Source: Flavobacteriia bacterium
Lineage (GTDB): Bacteria; Bacteroidota; Bacteroidia; Flavobacteriales_D; Crocinitomicaceae
DNA: 64,000 nucleotides
Assembly: GCA_947450325.1 (NCBI GenBank)
Contig: CANFUT010000003.1
Location: 111,248-175,247, forward strand
Direction: 5' to 3'
This document shows positions 26,566 through 34,525 of the stretch, in pieces (position 1 is the stretch's first letter; each line of letters starts with the position of its first letter). The notes beneath the pieces are model-generated. The model made no database searches. It saw only the letters and a list, made by a program, of their open reading frames with translations, and had not been told where the DNA came from. A program made the translations under genes and the position numbers.

Positions 26566-27869
26566 GTTTAATCTTTTTGATTTTAGCCTTTAATTTGAGG
26601 GCGCAAAAACCTGTTTCTTATTCTCAAATAGATAGTATTTCTTATAATTTTTATTTAAAAAATGATTTTAAAAATCTTCGAAAAATAATAAACATTGCGC
26701 AAAAAAATCAAATTGATTTCTACTATTTGCACATGAGAGCAGGAATAGTCGCTTATAACCATCACTATTTTGAATATGCACTGAAGGAATTTAGATTCGC
26801 TCAAGAAATGAATCCTGCGGATCCTGATTTGCAAAGATATTTATACTATACTTTGGAATCATTAAATCGGACAGAAGATGCACGTGAATACGCTAATTCG
26901 CTTCCAGAATCAATCCAGAAAAAAATAGGATTTAATAATCAGGATTTACATAGCTTTTCACTTGGAATGATTGCAGCCGTTAATGATAATATAACCACAA
27001 ATGAGAGAAAAAATTTTATTAACCCCGATAAAAAGAGAGCAGATGTAGTGCTAAATGGAAATTTACTTGGATTAAATTTAGTCTTGGAAAAAACAAAAAA
27101 TTATCGATTACATCTTTACCATAAATTATCTCTTTTTCAAACTCACTCAATGGGAATAGAGCAAGTTGATGTTAATTTTCAGCACCAAGAAGTGCCTTAT
27201 ACAAATATTCAATTTCAATACAATTTTGGACTTTTAAAAGTTACTAAAAAAGGTGTTACTTTTGGCACAGGGATTGGATTTTTTAGAACAACTTATTCAG
27301 ATTTATTAACCAAACAAATGTCGAATGGTAAAGTTAACTTTACAGATTTAGTTACACATTACAATTCAATTTTAATTGCGGGTTTGATTGGTAAACGATT
27401 TGAAAGGTTTTATCCAGTTTTAAATTTTCATTTTAGCAATTTATATGGTTATAGCCAGTTTCAAGCCGAAGGATTATTTAATTTTTATCCACTTGGAAAT
27501 TCAAATTTGTTTCTGACTTCTGGCTATTCAGTGATTAAAAATGGGCAAGTTAATCAATCTGTTTTTACTCAAAAGATTTTTGCTAAATGTTCAAAATGGT
27601 GTTGGTTAGAAGCAAAGTATTCTTCAGGTAATCATTTGAATTACATGTCGAATCTAGGTTTTTTGTCTTTCAATACTGCCGACGCAGTTTTACAAAATAT
27701 TGGTTTAGATATCCATTTATACACTAAGAAAATGGAGTTTGTTATCGGAATGTCCCATCAAACAAGACAAGCAATTTATGATGTCTATTCTGCATCTTCT
27801 GTTTTTCAAACTATAAAATTCAATTATTCAAATAATAATCTAATAACATCAGTAAAATGGAATTTTTAA
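26544..27869 (+). CDS. TPR-containing outer-membrane beta-barrel protein
   Basis: 441 residues. A signal peptide (about 1-21, ending NLRAQ) precedes two TPR-like helical pairs (about 40-120; YYLHMRAGIVAYNHHYFEYALKEF split over two helices, NPADPDLQRYLYYTLESLN). From about residue 130 to the end, alternating polar and hydrophobic strands (FGTGIGFFRTTYSDL, YPVLNFHFSNLYGYSQF) with C-terminal TSVKWNF ending in Phe indicate an outer-membrane beta-barrel, resembling the YaiO-type layout of TPR plus barrel. It overlaps the UT-M23 gene by 22 bases (or 16 if the second ATG at 26550 is used). Likely the outer-membrane exit or anchor of the operon's product. Confidence 0.72.
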   Translation: MVMFRFLSLIFLILAFNLRAQKPVSYSQIDSISYNFYLKNDFKNLRKIINIAQKNQIDFYYLHMRAGIVAYNHHYFEYALKEFRFAQEMNPADPDLQRYLYYTLESLNRTEDAREYANSLPESIQKKIGFNNQDLHSFSLGMIAAVNDNITTNERKNFINPDKKRADVVLNGNLLGLNLVLEKTKNYRLHLYHKLSLFQTHSMGIEQVDVNFQHQEVPYTNIQFQYNFGLLKVTKKGVTFGTGIGFFRTTYSDLLTKQMSNGKVNFTDLVTHYNSILIAGLIGKRFERFYPVLNFHFSNLYGYSQFQAEGLFNFYPLGNSNLFLTSGYSVIKNGQVNQSVFTQKIFAKCSKWCWLEAKYSSGNHLNYMSNLGFLSFNTADAVLQNIGLDIHLYTKKMEFVIGMSHQTRQAIYDVYSASSVFQTIKFNYSNNNLITSVKWNF

Positions 27870-28474
27870 AAAAAACAATCACTTTGTTCGCATTATTTCT
27901 AGCGACACAAACTTATGCTCAAGAGAGTAAAGCAATTCAAATGGCTTTTTCTAAAAGCTATTTAATGGAATCTAAAAAATTGTATGACGAAGCAATCTCT
28001 TCACTCAAAGAAATTTATGATGAAAAATCATATACTATGAATGCTCGTCTTGGATGGTTGAATTATATAAACAAAAACTACATTTTATCAATTTCATATT
28101 ATCAGAAAGCCAGTGAATTGATGCCTGCAGCAACAGAGCCATTATGGGCAATTTTAAATCCTCAGATTGCTTTGGAAAAATGGGGCGATGTGGAAAAAAC
28201 GTATCTTTCAATTCTAAAATTAGATTCAAAAAATTCCTTAGCGAATTATAAGCTAGGATTGATTTATTATTACAGAAAAAATTATACAACTGCGAAAAAA
28301 TATTTTGATATTTCCTTGAATATGTATCCATTGGATTATGATTCACTCATTATGAGTGCATGGACAAATTATTTTTTAGGCAATTCTACAGATGCTAAAA
28401 TTTTGTTTAATAAAGTATTATTACTTTATCCGACCGACGCTTCTGCTTTGGAAGGTTTAGGTTTGATAAAATAG
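27857..28474 (+). CDS. Periplasmic TPR protein
   Basis: 205 residues. A signal peptide (about 1-21, ending QTYAQ) is followed by five TPR-like units across the rest: MESKKLYDEAISSLKEIY, ARLGWLNYINKNYILSISYY, EPLWAILNPQIALEKWGDVE, ANYKLGLIYYYRKNYTTAKKYF, SLIMSAWTNYFLGNSTDAKILF. TPRs bind protein partners, so it may hold the outer-membrane barrel and the UT-M23 protein together. It overlaps the preceding gene by 13 bases and is the last gene of the operon; a 24-base palindrome follows after 38 bases. Confidence 0.8.
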   Translation: MEFLKKTITLFALFLATQTYAQESKAIQMAFSKSYLMESKKLYDEAISSLKEIYDEKSYTMNARLGWLNYINKNYILSISYYQKASELMPAATEPLWAILNPQIALEKWGDVEKTYLSILKLDSKNSLANYKLGLIYYYRKNYTTAKKYFDISLNMYPLDYDSLIMSAWTNYFLGNSTDAKILFNKVLLLYPTDASALEGLGLIK

Positions 28475-28512
28475 ACTTGAGCATTAAATAATTTTAATTT
28501 TTATTTCCTTTC

Positions 28513-28536
28513 AGAGAAGATGAATTCATCTTCTCT
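28513..28536 (+). terminator. Perfect 24-base palindrome, probable terminator
   Basis: AGAGAAGATGAA followed by its exact reverse complement TTCATCTTCTCT, then TCGTATTTTTG. It lies 38 bases after the last gene of the PqqD operon and just before the menB -7 element, so it could end the operon transcript. A palindromic operator for menB is an alternative. Confidence 0.55.
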
Positions 28537-28539
28537 TCG

Positions 28540-28547
28540 TATTTTTG
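28540..28547 (+). promoter_or_regulatory. -7 element (TATTTTTG) for menB
   Basis: Exact TAnnTTTG match 16 bases before the menB ATG, starting 3 bases after the palindrome. No TTG at the usual distance, since that region is occupied by the palindrome. Confidence 0.4.
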
Positions 28548-28563
28548 GGCAAAATTTTCAATC

Positions 28564-29385
28564 ATGAGTAAATTCAATTGGACAACAATCAAAAATTATA
28601 CAGATATCAAATTTGATTTCTTCGAAGGAATTGCAAAAATCACCATTAATCGACCAAAAGTTTACAACGCTTTTCGTCCAGAAACTAACATTGAAATGTT
28701 GGATGCCATGAACATTTGTCGTGAGAGAAATGACGTTGGTGTTATTGTTTTAACTGGAGAAGGTGACAAAGCATTTTGTTCTGGAGGAGATCAAAATGTG
28801 AAAGGAGTAGGAGGATACATTTCTGAAAATGGCGTACCTCGTTTGAATGTATTGGATTTACATAAAGCCATTCGTTCAATGCCTAAGCCTGTGATCGCAA
28901 TGGTAAACGGATATGCAATCGGCGGTGGTCACGTTTTACATGTTGTTTGTGATTTATCAATTGCTTCAGAAAATGCAAGATTTGGACAAACAGGGCCAAA
29001 AGTTGGAAGTTTTGATGGAGGTTTCGGTTCATCTTATTTAGCACGTTGTGTTGGACAGAAAAAGGCCCGTGAAATTTGGTTTTTGTGCGAACAATATACT
29101 GCCAAAGAAGCTGAAGACATGGGAATGGTAAACAAAGTTGTTCCCTTTGATCAATTAGAAGAAACGACTGTTCAATGGTGTAGAACTATAATGAAACGCA
29201 GTCCTTTGGCAATCAGAATGATTAAAAGAGGTTTGAATGCTGAATTAGACGGTCAACATGGATTGATGGAATTGGCTGGCGATGCGACTTTGATGTATTA
29301 TTTGACCGAAGAAGCGCAAGAAGGAAAGCATGCATTTTTGGAAAAAAGAGATCCAAATTTTCAAAAGTTTCCAAAGTTCCCTTGA
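28564..29385 (+). CDS. menB: 1,4-dihydroxy-2-naphthoyl-CoA synthase (MenB)
   Basis: 273 residues, the usual MenB length. Crotonase-fold signatures are [31 protein letters not shown] (oxyanion hole), [20 protein letters not shown] and the MenB-specific [16 protein letters not shown]. The C-terminus [18 protein letters not shown] is the conserved C-terminal segment. It closes the naphthalene ring of menaquinone by converting o-succinylbenzoyl-CoA to DHNA-CoA. No other men gene is in the window. Followed after 40 bases by an mscS-like gene. Confidence 0.97.
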   Translation: MSKFNWTTIKNYTDIKFDFFEGIAKITINRPKVYNAFRPETNIEMLDAMNICRERNDVGVIVLTGEGDKAFCSGGDQNVKGVGGYISENGVPRLNVLDLHKAIRSMPKPVIAMVNGYAIGGGHVLHVVCDLSIASENARFGQTGPKVGSFDGGFGSSYLARCVGQKKAREIWFLCEQYTAKEAEDMGMVNKVVPFDQLEETTVQWCRTIMKRSPLAIRMIKRGLNAELDGQHGLMELAGDATLMYYLTEEAQEGKHAFLEKRDPNFQKFPKFP

Positions 29386-29425
29386 TTTTTTGATTAACAG
29401 TAATTTACATTTTTATCAATAATTC

Positions 29426-30265
29426 ATGGCTTTGTCAGATACAATTAACAAAAATTCTCCTATTTCAAACATTGAGAAAATTTTCAATTACAAACCTGCT
29501 GAAATCAATCAGCTGTTGATTAAATGGGGTACAAATTTGTTGATTACCGTCATCATTTTTGTAGTTGGTTTTTGGTTGGCAAAAATGGCTGCTAGAACAG
29601 TTCGAAAAGTATTACAAAAAAGCAATACTGATGAAGGTTTAGTCACTTTTTTGACCAGTTTAACTTCAATGGTTTTGAAGGTTTTAGTTGTTGTAACTGG
29701 AATCAATCAGCTAGGAATTGAAATGACTTCTTTTGTTGCCATTTTAGGTGCTGCAGGTTTGGCTGTAGGTATGGCGTTTTCCGGAACACTTTCAAATTTT
29801 GCCGGCGGAGTAATGATTTTGGCTTTCAAACCTTTCAAAGTCGGTGATACAATCAAAGCGCTAACGGAAACAGGAACGGTGAAAGAAATTTTGATTTTCA
29901 ATACTTATTTACATACTGCTGATAACAAAGTGATTATTCTACCAAATGGGCCAGTTGCGAATGGAAATATTGTCAATTTTACGCGTGAACAAGTTCGCCG
30001 GGCTGATTTTAGTATTGGAATCGACTACGGAAATGATCTGAAATTGGTGAAAGATATTTTACACAAAATTATTTCAGAAGAATCCAGAATCATCGAAGAG
30101 CCAGCACCTTTCGTTGGAGTTGGTGATTTGGGAGTCGGAACCGTGCAAATGATTGTGCGTGTTTGGGTTAAAACAGACGACCATGCTTCGGTTACATTTT
30201 TTATTAACGAAAAAATATACCAAGAATTTGGTGACGCTAAAATTGCGATGCCAGCACTTTCTTAA
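29426..30265 (+). CDS. mscS: Small-conductance mechanosensitive channel (MscS family)
   Basis: 279 residues, typical of the short MscS type. One or two N-terminal membrane helices (about 25-50, 65-90) precede the pore-lining TM3, rich in Ala and Gly: ILGAAGLAVGMAFSGTLSNFAGG (positions about 108-130, including a short gap-free pore stretch). The beta domain starts ILAFKPFKVGDTIKALTETGTV, with LPNGPVANGNIVNFTRE after it. It should open under membrane tension to release solutes on osmotic downshock. It may have its own promoter (TTG at 29382, 21 bases, TACATTTT at 29406). The PaaI-like gene follows 9 bases later. Confidence 0.93.
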   Translation: MALSDTINKNSPISNIEKIFNYKPAEINQLLIKWGTNLLITVIIFVVGFWLAKMAARTVRKVLQKSNTDEGLVTFLTSLTSMVLKVLVVVTGINQLGIEMTSFVAILGAAGLAVGMAFSGTLSNFAGGVMILAFKPFKVGDTIKALTETGTVKEILIFNTYLHTADNKVIILPNGPVANGNIVNFTREQVRRADFSIGIDYGNDLKLVKDILHKIISEESRIIEEPAPFVGVGDLGVGTVQMIVRVWVKTDDHASVTFFINEKIYQEFGDAKIAMPALS

Positions 30266-30274
30266 TTTTTTTCT

Positions 30275-30709
30275 ATGAGCGATTTACAAAATCATCCACT
30301 AATTCACAAGTACATTGAATTCAATCAATTTGGAAAATTGATTGGGATGAATTTCGAAGTTGTTTCTGCTGGAAATATTGAATATTACCTTACAATTGAT
30401 TCAAAACATTTGGCTACTCCTTTAGCTGCTCACGGTGGAGCTATCGCTGCTTTGTTGGATGCATCGCTTGGTGTTGCAGGTTTAAGCGCAGTTTGTGAAA
30501 ATGAAAAGGTGGTTTCAACTTTAGAGATGAGCACACATTTTTTATTGCCAGCTTTGTTGGGCGAATCTTTGATTGCAAAAGCAAATGTTATTTCAAAGGG
30601 AAATCGAATTTTAGTGATTGAAGCAAAAGTTTTTAACCAGAAAAATCAATTGATTGCAACTGGAAATGGTACTTTTAATGCTTATCCTAAGGAAAAAGCG
30701 GGGTTGTAA
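30275..30709 (+). CDS. PaaI-type hotdog thioesterase
   Basis: 144 residues, single hotdog fold. The motif HGGAIAALLDASLGVAGLSA is the PaaI/YdiI-type active-site helix with the catalytic Asp. Another family strand is VSTLEMSTHFLLPALLGESL, and the last strands are EAKVFNQKNQLIATGNGTF. It should hydrolyse a small or aromatic acyl-CoA. In many bacteria a PaaI-like thioesterase releases DHNA from DHNA-CoA in menaquinone synthesis; menB lies two genes upstream on the same strand, so that role is possible but unproved. A terminator hairpin follows the stop. Confidence 0.85.
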   Translation: MSDLQNHPLIHKYIEFNQFGKLIGMNFEVVSAGNIEYYLTIDSKHLATPLAAHGGAIAALLDASLGVAGLSAVCENEKVVSTLEMSTHFLLPALLGESLIAKANVISKGNRILVIEAKVFNQKNQLIATGNGTFNAYPKEKAGL

Positions 30710-30715
30710 ATGTGC

Positions 30716-30742
30716 ATCGGAATATCGGAATATTCCGATTTT
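30716..30742. terminator. Hairpin terminator between convergent genes
   Basis: Nine-base stem ATCGGAATA / TATTCCGAT (30716-30724 and 30731-30739) with loop TCGGAA and a TTTT tail on the plus strand. It ends at the stop of the convergent gene (30742). Confidence 0.7.
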
Positions 30743-31677
30743 CATTCACTCCAAATTTCATTAATTCCAGATTGAAAATATATTCTCGATTTTCGTACTT
30801 GTGATTTTTCAAAAACAGGTTTTCCTTCTTCATTCAATCTCGGATAATGGGGTGTATTTCTTTCGACACTTTTTGGTAAAATCAATAAATCATGCGCAAA
30901 TCGATTTTGAGTTGCATGTCGAATATGCTCACTGTCAATACCAATTTTAAAACTCGAATTCTGCTTTTCTAGAAAATTTCGATAGAATCCAAATGCAAGA
31001 ATGCCGTGGCTCGTTTTTCCGTAAGGCAAATTTTCAAGGCTTCTAAAGCCGCTAGGGCATTTAGGTAAAGGAGTTTTATTCCAAAATGAATTCGCTGTTT
31101 CTCCCGTCCAAAGATTTAAGTTGGTGAAAAATTTCCAATCTTGGTATCGGTAATTGAGCTGTATCGTTCCAGTTCTAAATCGATCTTTTTGTTGACCACC
31201 AAATACATCATTTTCAAAAAGCAGGGAAAAGTATCGAAGATGTAATCCCCAACCTCCAGACCTTTGAGAAGTTCCCGCTTGGTCAAAATACCAAATATAA
31301 TTGTAGCCCAGCGCATTTGAAAATTTTGTTTGATGATTTAAAGCATCGAACTGAAAATCAGGAGATATATTCTTCTTTCCAGCCATCAACATTAATCCAG
31401 CTGCATTTCGATTTTCCCAAAAATGGGTCCGGTTTCCTAAACTCGTAAAGTTGTATTTCAATTGTGAAGAAACGTTGAACTGATAGAAAAAATCTGAGTA
31501 ATAGATATTTCCTGATATTCCGAGCGCATTGATGTGTGATCCAAATTGAACAACTGCTCCCAATTGAAAACCAATGGATGGATTGGTTTTGAATTGTCCT
31601 AACAACATTGGCAGGTTCCAGCAAATAAAAGCCGAAATCATTACAAAGCGTTTTCTACAAAACAATTTTAGCGCCAT
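30742..31677 (-). CDS. Exported protein resembling the 'polymorphic toxin type 23' (Ntox23) family
   Basis: About 312 residues from the ATG at 31677. The ATG at 31704 is less likely because a full promoter (31684-31711) lies inside that extension. A signal-like N-terminus (basic KLFCRKR then hydrophobic, ending LLGQ) precedes strand-rich sequence (GFQLGAVVQFG, SDFFYQFNVSSQLKYNF). The C-terminal half has distinctive segments: DALNHQTKFSNALGYNYIWY, FENDVFGGQQKDRFRTG, HDLLILPKSVERNTPHYPR. I recall these from Bacteroidota proteins named polymorphic toxin type 23. There is no immunity gene, T9SS domain or repeat scaffold here, so a true toxin role is doubtful; an outer-membrane beta-barrel is an alternative. 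Confidence 0.6.
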   Translation of the reverse strand: MALKLFCRKRFVMISAFICWNLPMLLGQFKTNPSIGFQLGAVVQFGSHINALGISGNIYYSDFFYQFNVSSQLKYNFTSLGNRTHFWENRNAAGLMLMAGKKNISPDFQFDALNHQTKFSNALGYNYIWYFDQAGTSQRSGGWGLHLRYFSLLFENDVFGGQQKDRFRTGTIQLNYRYQDWKFFTNLNLWTGETANSFWNKTPLPKCPSGFRSLENLPYGKTSHGILAFGFYRNFLEKQNSSFKIGIDSEHIRHATQNRFAHDLLILPKSVERNTPHYPRLNEEGKPVFEKSQVRKSRIYFQSGINEIWSE

Positions 31678-31683
31678 TCTAAG

Positions 31684-31711
31684 CAAATTTAGGATAATAT
31701 CCACACATCAA
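31684..31711 (-). promoter_or_regulatory. Minus-strand promoter of the Ntox23-like gene
   Basis: On the minus strand: TTG (31711-31709), 17 bases, then TAAATTTG (31691-31684), both consensus halves at consensus spacing. The -7 element ends 6 bases before the ATG at 31677. It forms a divergent pair with the lytS promoter at 31748. Confidence 0.65.
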
Positions 31712-31747
31712 TCCGCTGAAACAAAAATAAAGCCATCTATACGGAAG

Positions 31748-31780
31748 TTGAAAAAAAACTCGATGAAGCGTTTATCTTTG
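31748..31780 (+). promoter_or_regulatory. Promoter of the LytS/LytR-like pair
   Basis: TTG at 31748-31750, 22 bases, then TATCTTTG at 31773-31780. The -7 element ends only 5 bases before the ATG at 31786, predicting a leaderless or nearly leaderless mRNA. Confidence 0.6.
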
Positions 31781-31785
31781 TTGAT

Positions 31786-32823
31786 ATGCAAACATCCAAA
31801 ATTCTTTATTGGGGTGCTCAACTCGGTGGTTGGTTGGTTTACGCAATGTTGACGATTCTCGCTACGTATGCCGACAATCCAGCTAAAATGAATTCAAAAT
31901 TTTGGATTTCATTACTGTTGATGCTCGCTTCAGGATTAATTGTCACTCATTTAATGCGCTTATTTTTATTGAAAAGAAATTGGCTAAGACTGAAATTTGG
32001 ACCGCTAGTTCCAAGAATCTTGACAATTTCAATAGTAAGCGCCACGATTTTTGTCGCTTTGATTCATTTGACTTCTTGGTTGGTAGAAAAAGAAAATATT
32101 TTTGTCAATTCAGTTTTCAATCTTGAACTATTGATTGATGTATTTAGTACCACGTTATTGATTATTTTATGGAATGCAATCTATTTTACGTATCATTTCT
32201 TTAAAAAGTCAATCGACCAAGAACTGCATAATTTGCAATTGCAATCAAGTCAGAATGAAATTGAATTGAAAACTTTGCGCTCACAATTGAATCCGCATTT
32301 TTTGTTTAACTCACTGAATAGCATTCGTGCTTTGATTGATTTAGAGCCAGTTAAAGCGAAGCAGTCCGTTACGACTTTATCAAATCTACTTCGAAACTCG
32401 TTGGTTTTAGGTAAACATGAGTTCATCACTTTACAAGAAGAATTGCAAATTGTGAAAAGTTATCTTGAACTTGAAAAGATCAGATTTGAAGAAAGATTAG
32501 AAGTTTTTTGGGAGATTGATGAATCATTGAACGAAATTTTAGTGCCGCCGTTTATCTTGCAAACGCAAGCTGAAAATGCAATAAAACATGGAATTTCAAA
32601 AATTGTTGAAGGAGGAAAGATTGTTATTTCAACAAAAAGAATTGATGAACATTGGATTGAACTCACGATATTGAATTCTGGCGAATTGGGATTTCAAGTA
32701 GATACAGGAATTGGAATAGAAAATTCAAAACGAAGATTGGATTTACAATACAATGGCAATGCACTTTTTGATTTATTTCAAAGCGAAGAGCATGTTATTT
32801 GTAGTATAAAAATGAAAATATGA
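31786..32823 (+). CDS. LytS-type sensor histidine kinase (His_kinase family)
   Basis: 345 residues. Four membrane helices (about 8-28, 42-62, 75-98, 112-135) form an N-terminal membrane sensor, with no large periplasmic domain. A linker helix (about 140-165) leads to the phospho-acceptor region LRSQLNPHFLFNSLNSIRALI, with His in NPHFLFNSLN, typical of LytS/YehU-type kinases. The ATP-binding half has PPFILQTQAENAIKHGI (N box) and GIGIENSKRRLDLQY (G box). It should phosphorylate the response regulator encoded next, with which it overlaps by 4 bases (ATGA). Signal unknown. Confidence 0.93.
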   Translation: MQTSKILYWGAQLGGWLVYAMLTILATYADNPAKMNSKFWISLLLMLASGLIVTHLMRLFLLKRNWLRLKFGPLVPRILTISIVSATIFVALIHLTSWLVEKENIFVNSVFNLELLIDVFSTTLLIILWNAIYFTYHFFKKSIDQELHNLQLQSSQNEIELKTLRSQLNPHFLFNSLNSIRALIDLEPVKAKQSVTTLSNLLRNSLVLGKHEFITLQEELQIVKSYLELEKIRFEERLEVFWEIDESLNEILVPPFILQTQAENAIKHGISKIVEGGKIVISTKRIDEHWIELTILNSGELGFQVDTGIGIENSKRRLDLQYNGNALFDLFQSEEHVICSIKMKI

Positions 32824-33554
32824 GGGTAATTATTATCGATGACGAAAGATTGGCAAGAGAAGAATTAAAATCACTACTCAGTCAATTTAGTTTTATAGAA
32901 ATTGTGGATGAAGCCAAAAATCCAGAAGAAGGAATTGCAAAAATCAAAGAACATCAGCCAGATTTGATTTTTTTAGATATTCAAATGCCAGGAATGAATG
33001 GTTTCGATATGCTGAAAAAGTTGGACGAAATTCCAAAAGTTGTATTTGTAACAGCTTATGATGAATTTGCCCTAAAAGCATTTGAAGTAAAGGCCTTAGA
33101 TTATTTATTAAAACCGGTTGATCCAGAAAGATTAAAAGAAACACTTCAGAAAGTGCAACAACCTGAAGAAGAGTTTTCTACTACATTGAATTCTTTGCCA
33201 GCGACCAAGGAAAAACTGTTGCAAGCAGGAGATAAAATCTTCATCAAAGACGGAGAAAAATGCTGGTTTGTTGATATATCAGATGTTCGCATGTTTGAAT
33301 CTGATGGAAATTACGTGAAAGTTTATTTCGATAGATTTAGACCATTGATTCTACGTTCTTTAAATAGTTTGGAAGACCGTTTAGATCCAAAATTATTTTT
33401 CAGAGCAAATAGAAAATTCATTATCAATTTGAATTGGATAAGTAGCGTTGAAAATTGGTTCAACGGCGGACTACAAGTCAGTTTGAAAGACGGCGAAAAA
33501 GTTGAAATTTCACGCCGTCAAGCTATAAGATTTAAGGAATTAATGAGTTTGTAA
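32820..33554 (+). CDS. LytTR-family response regulator
   Basis: 244 residues. Canonical receiver: acidic cluster IIIDDE (residues 4-9), phospho-acceptor Asp in LIFLDIQMPGMNGF, Thr in VFVTAYDE and Lys in YLLKPVD. The C-terminal LytTR domain has VRMFESDGNYVKVYFDRF and FFRANRKFIINLNWISSVENW. It should be phosphorylated by the adjacent LytS-like kinase and bind DNA direct repeats. It overlaps the kinase gene by 4 bases. It is a useful contrast to the regulator at 20883, in which the same receiver positions are lost. Eight bases separate it from a convergent gene. Confidence 0.95.
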   Translation: MRVIIIDDERLAREELKSLLSQFSFIEIVDEAKNPEEGIAKIKEHQPDLIFLDIQMPGMNGFDMLKKLDEIPKVVFVTAYDEFALKAFEVKALDYLLKPVDPERLKETLQKVQQPEEEFSTTLNSLPATKEKLLQAGDKIFIKDGEKCWFVDISDVRMFESDGNYVKVYFDRFRPLILRSLNSLEDRLDPKLFFRANRKFIINLNWISSVENWFNGGLQVSLKDGEKVEISRRQAIRFKELMSL

Positions 33555-33562
33555 ATTGTTGA

Positions 33563-34393
33563 TTACACCAAAGAAATGTGGTCTTCATGAATGACTACCA
33601 ATCTTTGTTTGTACAAATTACCCAATGCTTGTTTGAATGTTTTCTTACTCATGCCTAAGGTGTCACGAATTGCATCTGGATCGCTTTTGTCTGTTAAGCG
33701 CAGCTTTCCTTCGTTTTTTTCTAAGAATTTTAAGATGATTTCACTATTTGGCTCAATTTTTTGAAATCCTGGTTTTTCTAAAGAAATATCCAATTTTCCA
33801 TCCTCACGAACTTTGGTTACATACCCTTTACAACGTTCACCACGTTTCAAAAATCTGAAAATATCGCTGTTATATATTAAGCCACTGTAAGTATCATTTA
33901 CAACAACATTTTTTCCTAAATCCGTTGTTTCGCAGATTAATACATCAACTTCGTCTTTTTCTTTTACTACAATTAATTCTGTTTCAAAAAACTTTTTCAC
34001 CTTCGCAGAAGCTACTAATCTTTGTGTTGCTTCATCGAGATATAAATAAACAAGGTAATATTTACCTTCTTCCATTTTCAAACTTTGTTCTTTGAAAGGA
34101 ACAAGCAAATCTTTTTCTAATCCCCAATCTAAAAAAGCGCCAAAATGAGTTACTTCTTTTACCTTCAGAAATTCAAAAGAATTAAGTTCGATCATCGGCT
34201 TTTCAGTGGTCGCAACTAATCGATCTTCTGAATCAAGGTATAAAAAAACTTCTATTTCATCACCGATTGATAAATCAGGAGTTAGATATTTAGTTGGTAA
34301 CAAAACATCATTGTCTTCATCATCGCCCAAATAGGCGCCAGGATTGGTGAAACGTAATATAGTAAGTGTATTGAATTGACCGAGATGCATCAT
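33563..34393 (-). CDS. CvfB/YitL-family S1-domain RNA-binding protein
   Basis: 276 residues. Segments match the conserved virulence factor B family: LRFTNPGAYLGDDEDNDVLL in the first S1-like domain, VTHFGAFLDWGLEKDLLVPF in the second, YSGLIYNSDIFRFLKRGE in the third, and a C-terminal winged helix (SDPDAIRDTLGMSKKTFKQAL). It should bind RNA in the cytoplasm and affect gene expression after transcription. Two adjacent ATGs (34393, 34390) can start it. A TACCTTTG -7 element is 16 bases upstream. Confidence 0.9.
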   Translation of the reverse strand: MMHLGQFNTLTILRFTNPGAYLGDDEDNDVLLPTKYLTPDLSIGDEIEVFLYLDSEDRLVATTEKPMIELNSFEFLKVKEVTHFGAFLDWGLEKDLLVPFKEQSLKMEEGKYYLVYLYLDEATQRLVASAKVKKFFETELIVVKEKDEVDVLICETTDLGKNVVVNDTYSGLIYNSDIFRFLKRGERCKGYVTKVREDGKLDISLEKPGFQKIEPNSEIILKFLEKNEGKLRLTDKSDPDAIRDTLGMSKKTFKQALGNLYKQRLVVIHEDHISLV

Positions 34394-34409
34394 AATTTTT
34401 CGTAAAGCA

Positions 34410-34417
34410 CAAAGGTA
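34410..34417 (-). promoter_or_regulatory. -7 element (TACCTTTG) for the cvfB-like gene
   Basis: Exact TAnnTTTG on the minus strand, 16 bases before the ATG at 34393. No clear -33 TTG. Confidence 0.4.
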
Positions 34418-34470
34418 GGAATAAACGGGGAAGGTTTATCGATTTCTTAAATTGGATTTTCTAGTGACAA

Positions 34471-34505
34471 AAAAAAGGTTATCAAGTATTGAACCGATAA
34501 CCTTT
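34471..34505 (-). terminator. Rho-independent terminator of the Usp gene
   Basis: Ten-base stem AAAGGTTATC / GATAACCTTT (34474-34483, 34496-34505) with a 12-base loop. Read on the minus strand it is followed by a T run, and it lies 20 bases after the Usp stop. Confidence 0.85.
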
Positions 34506-34525
34506 GCAATTTATTAATCTAGTTT

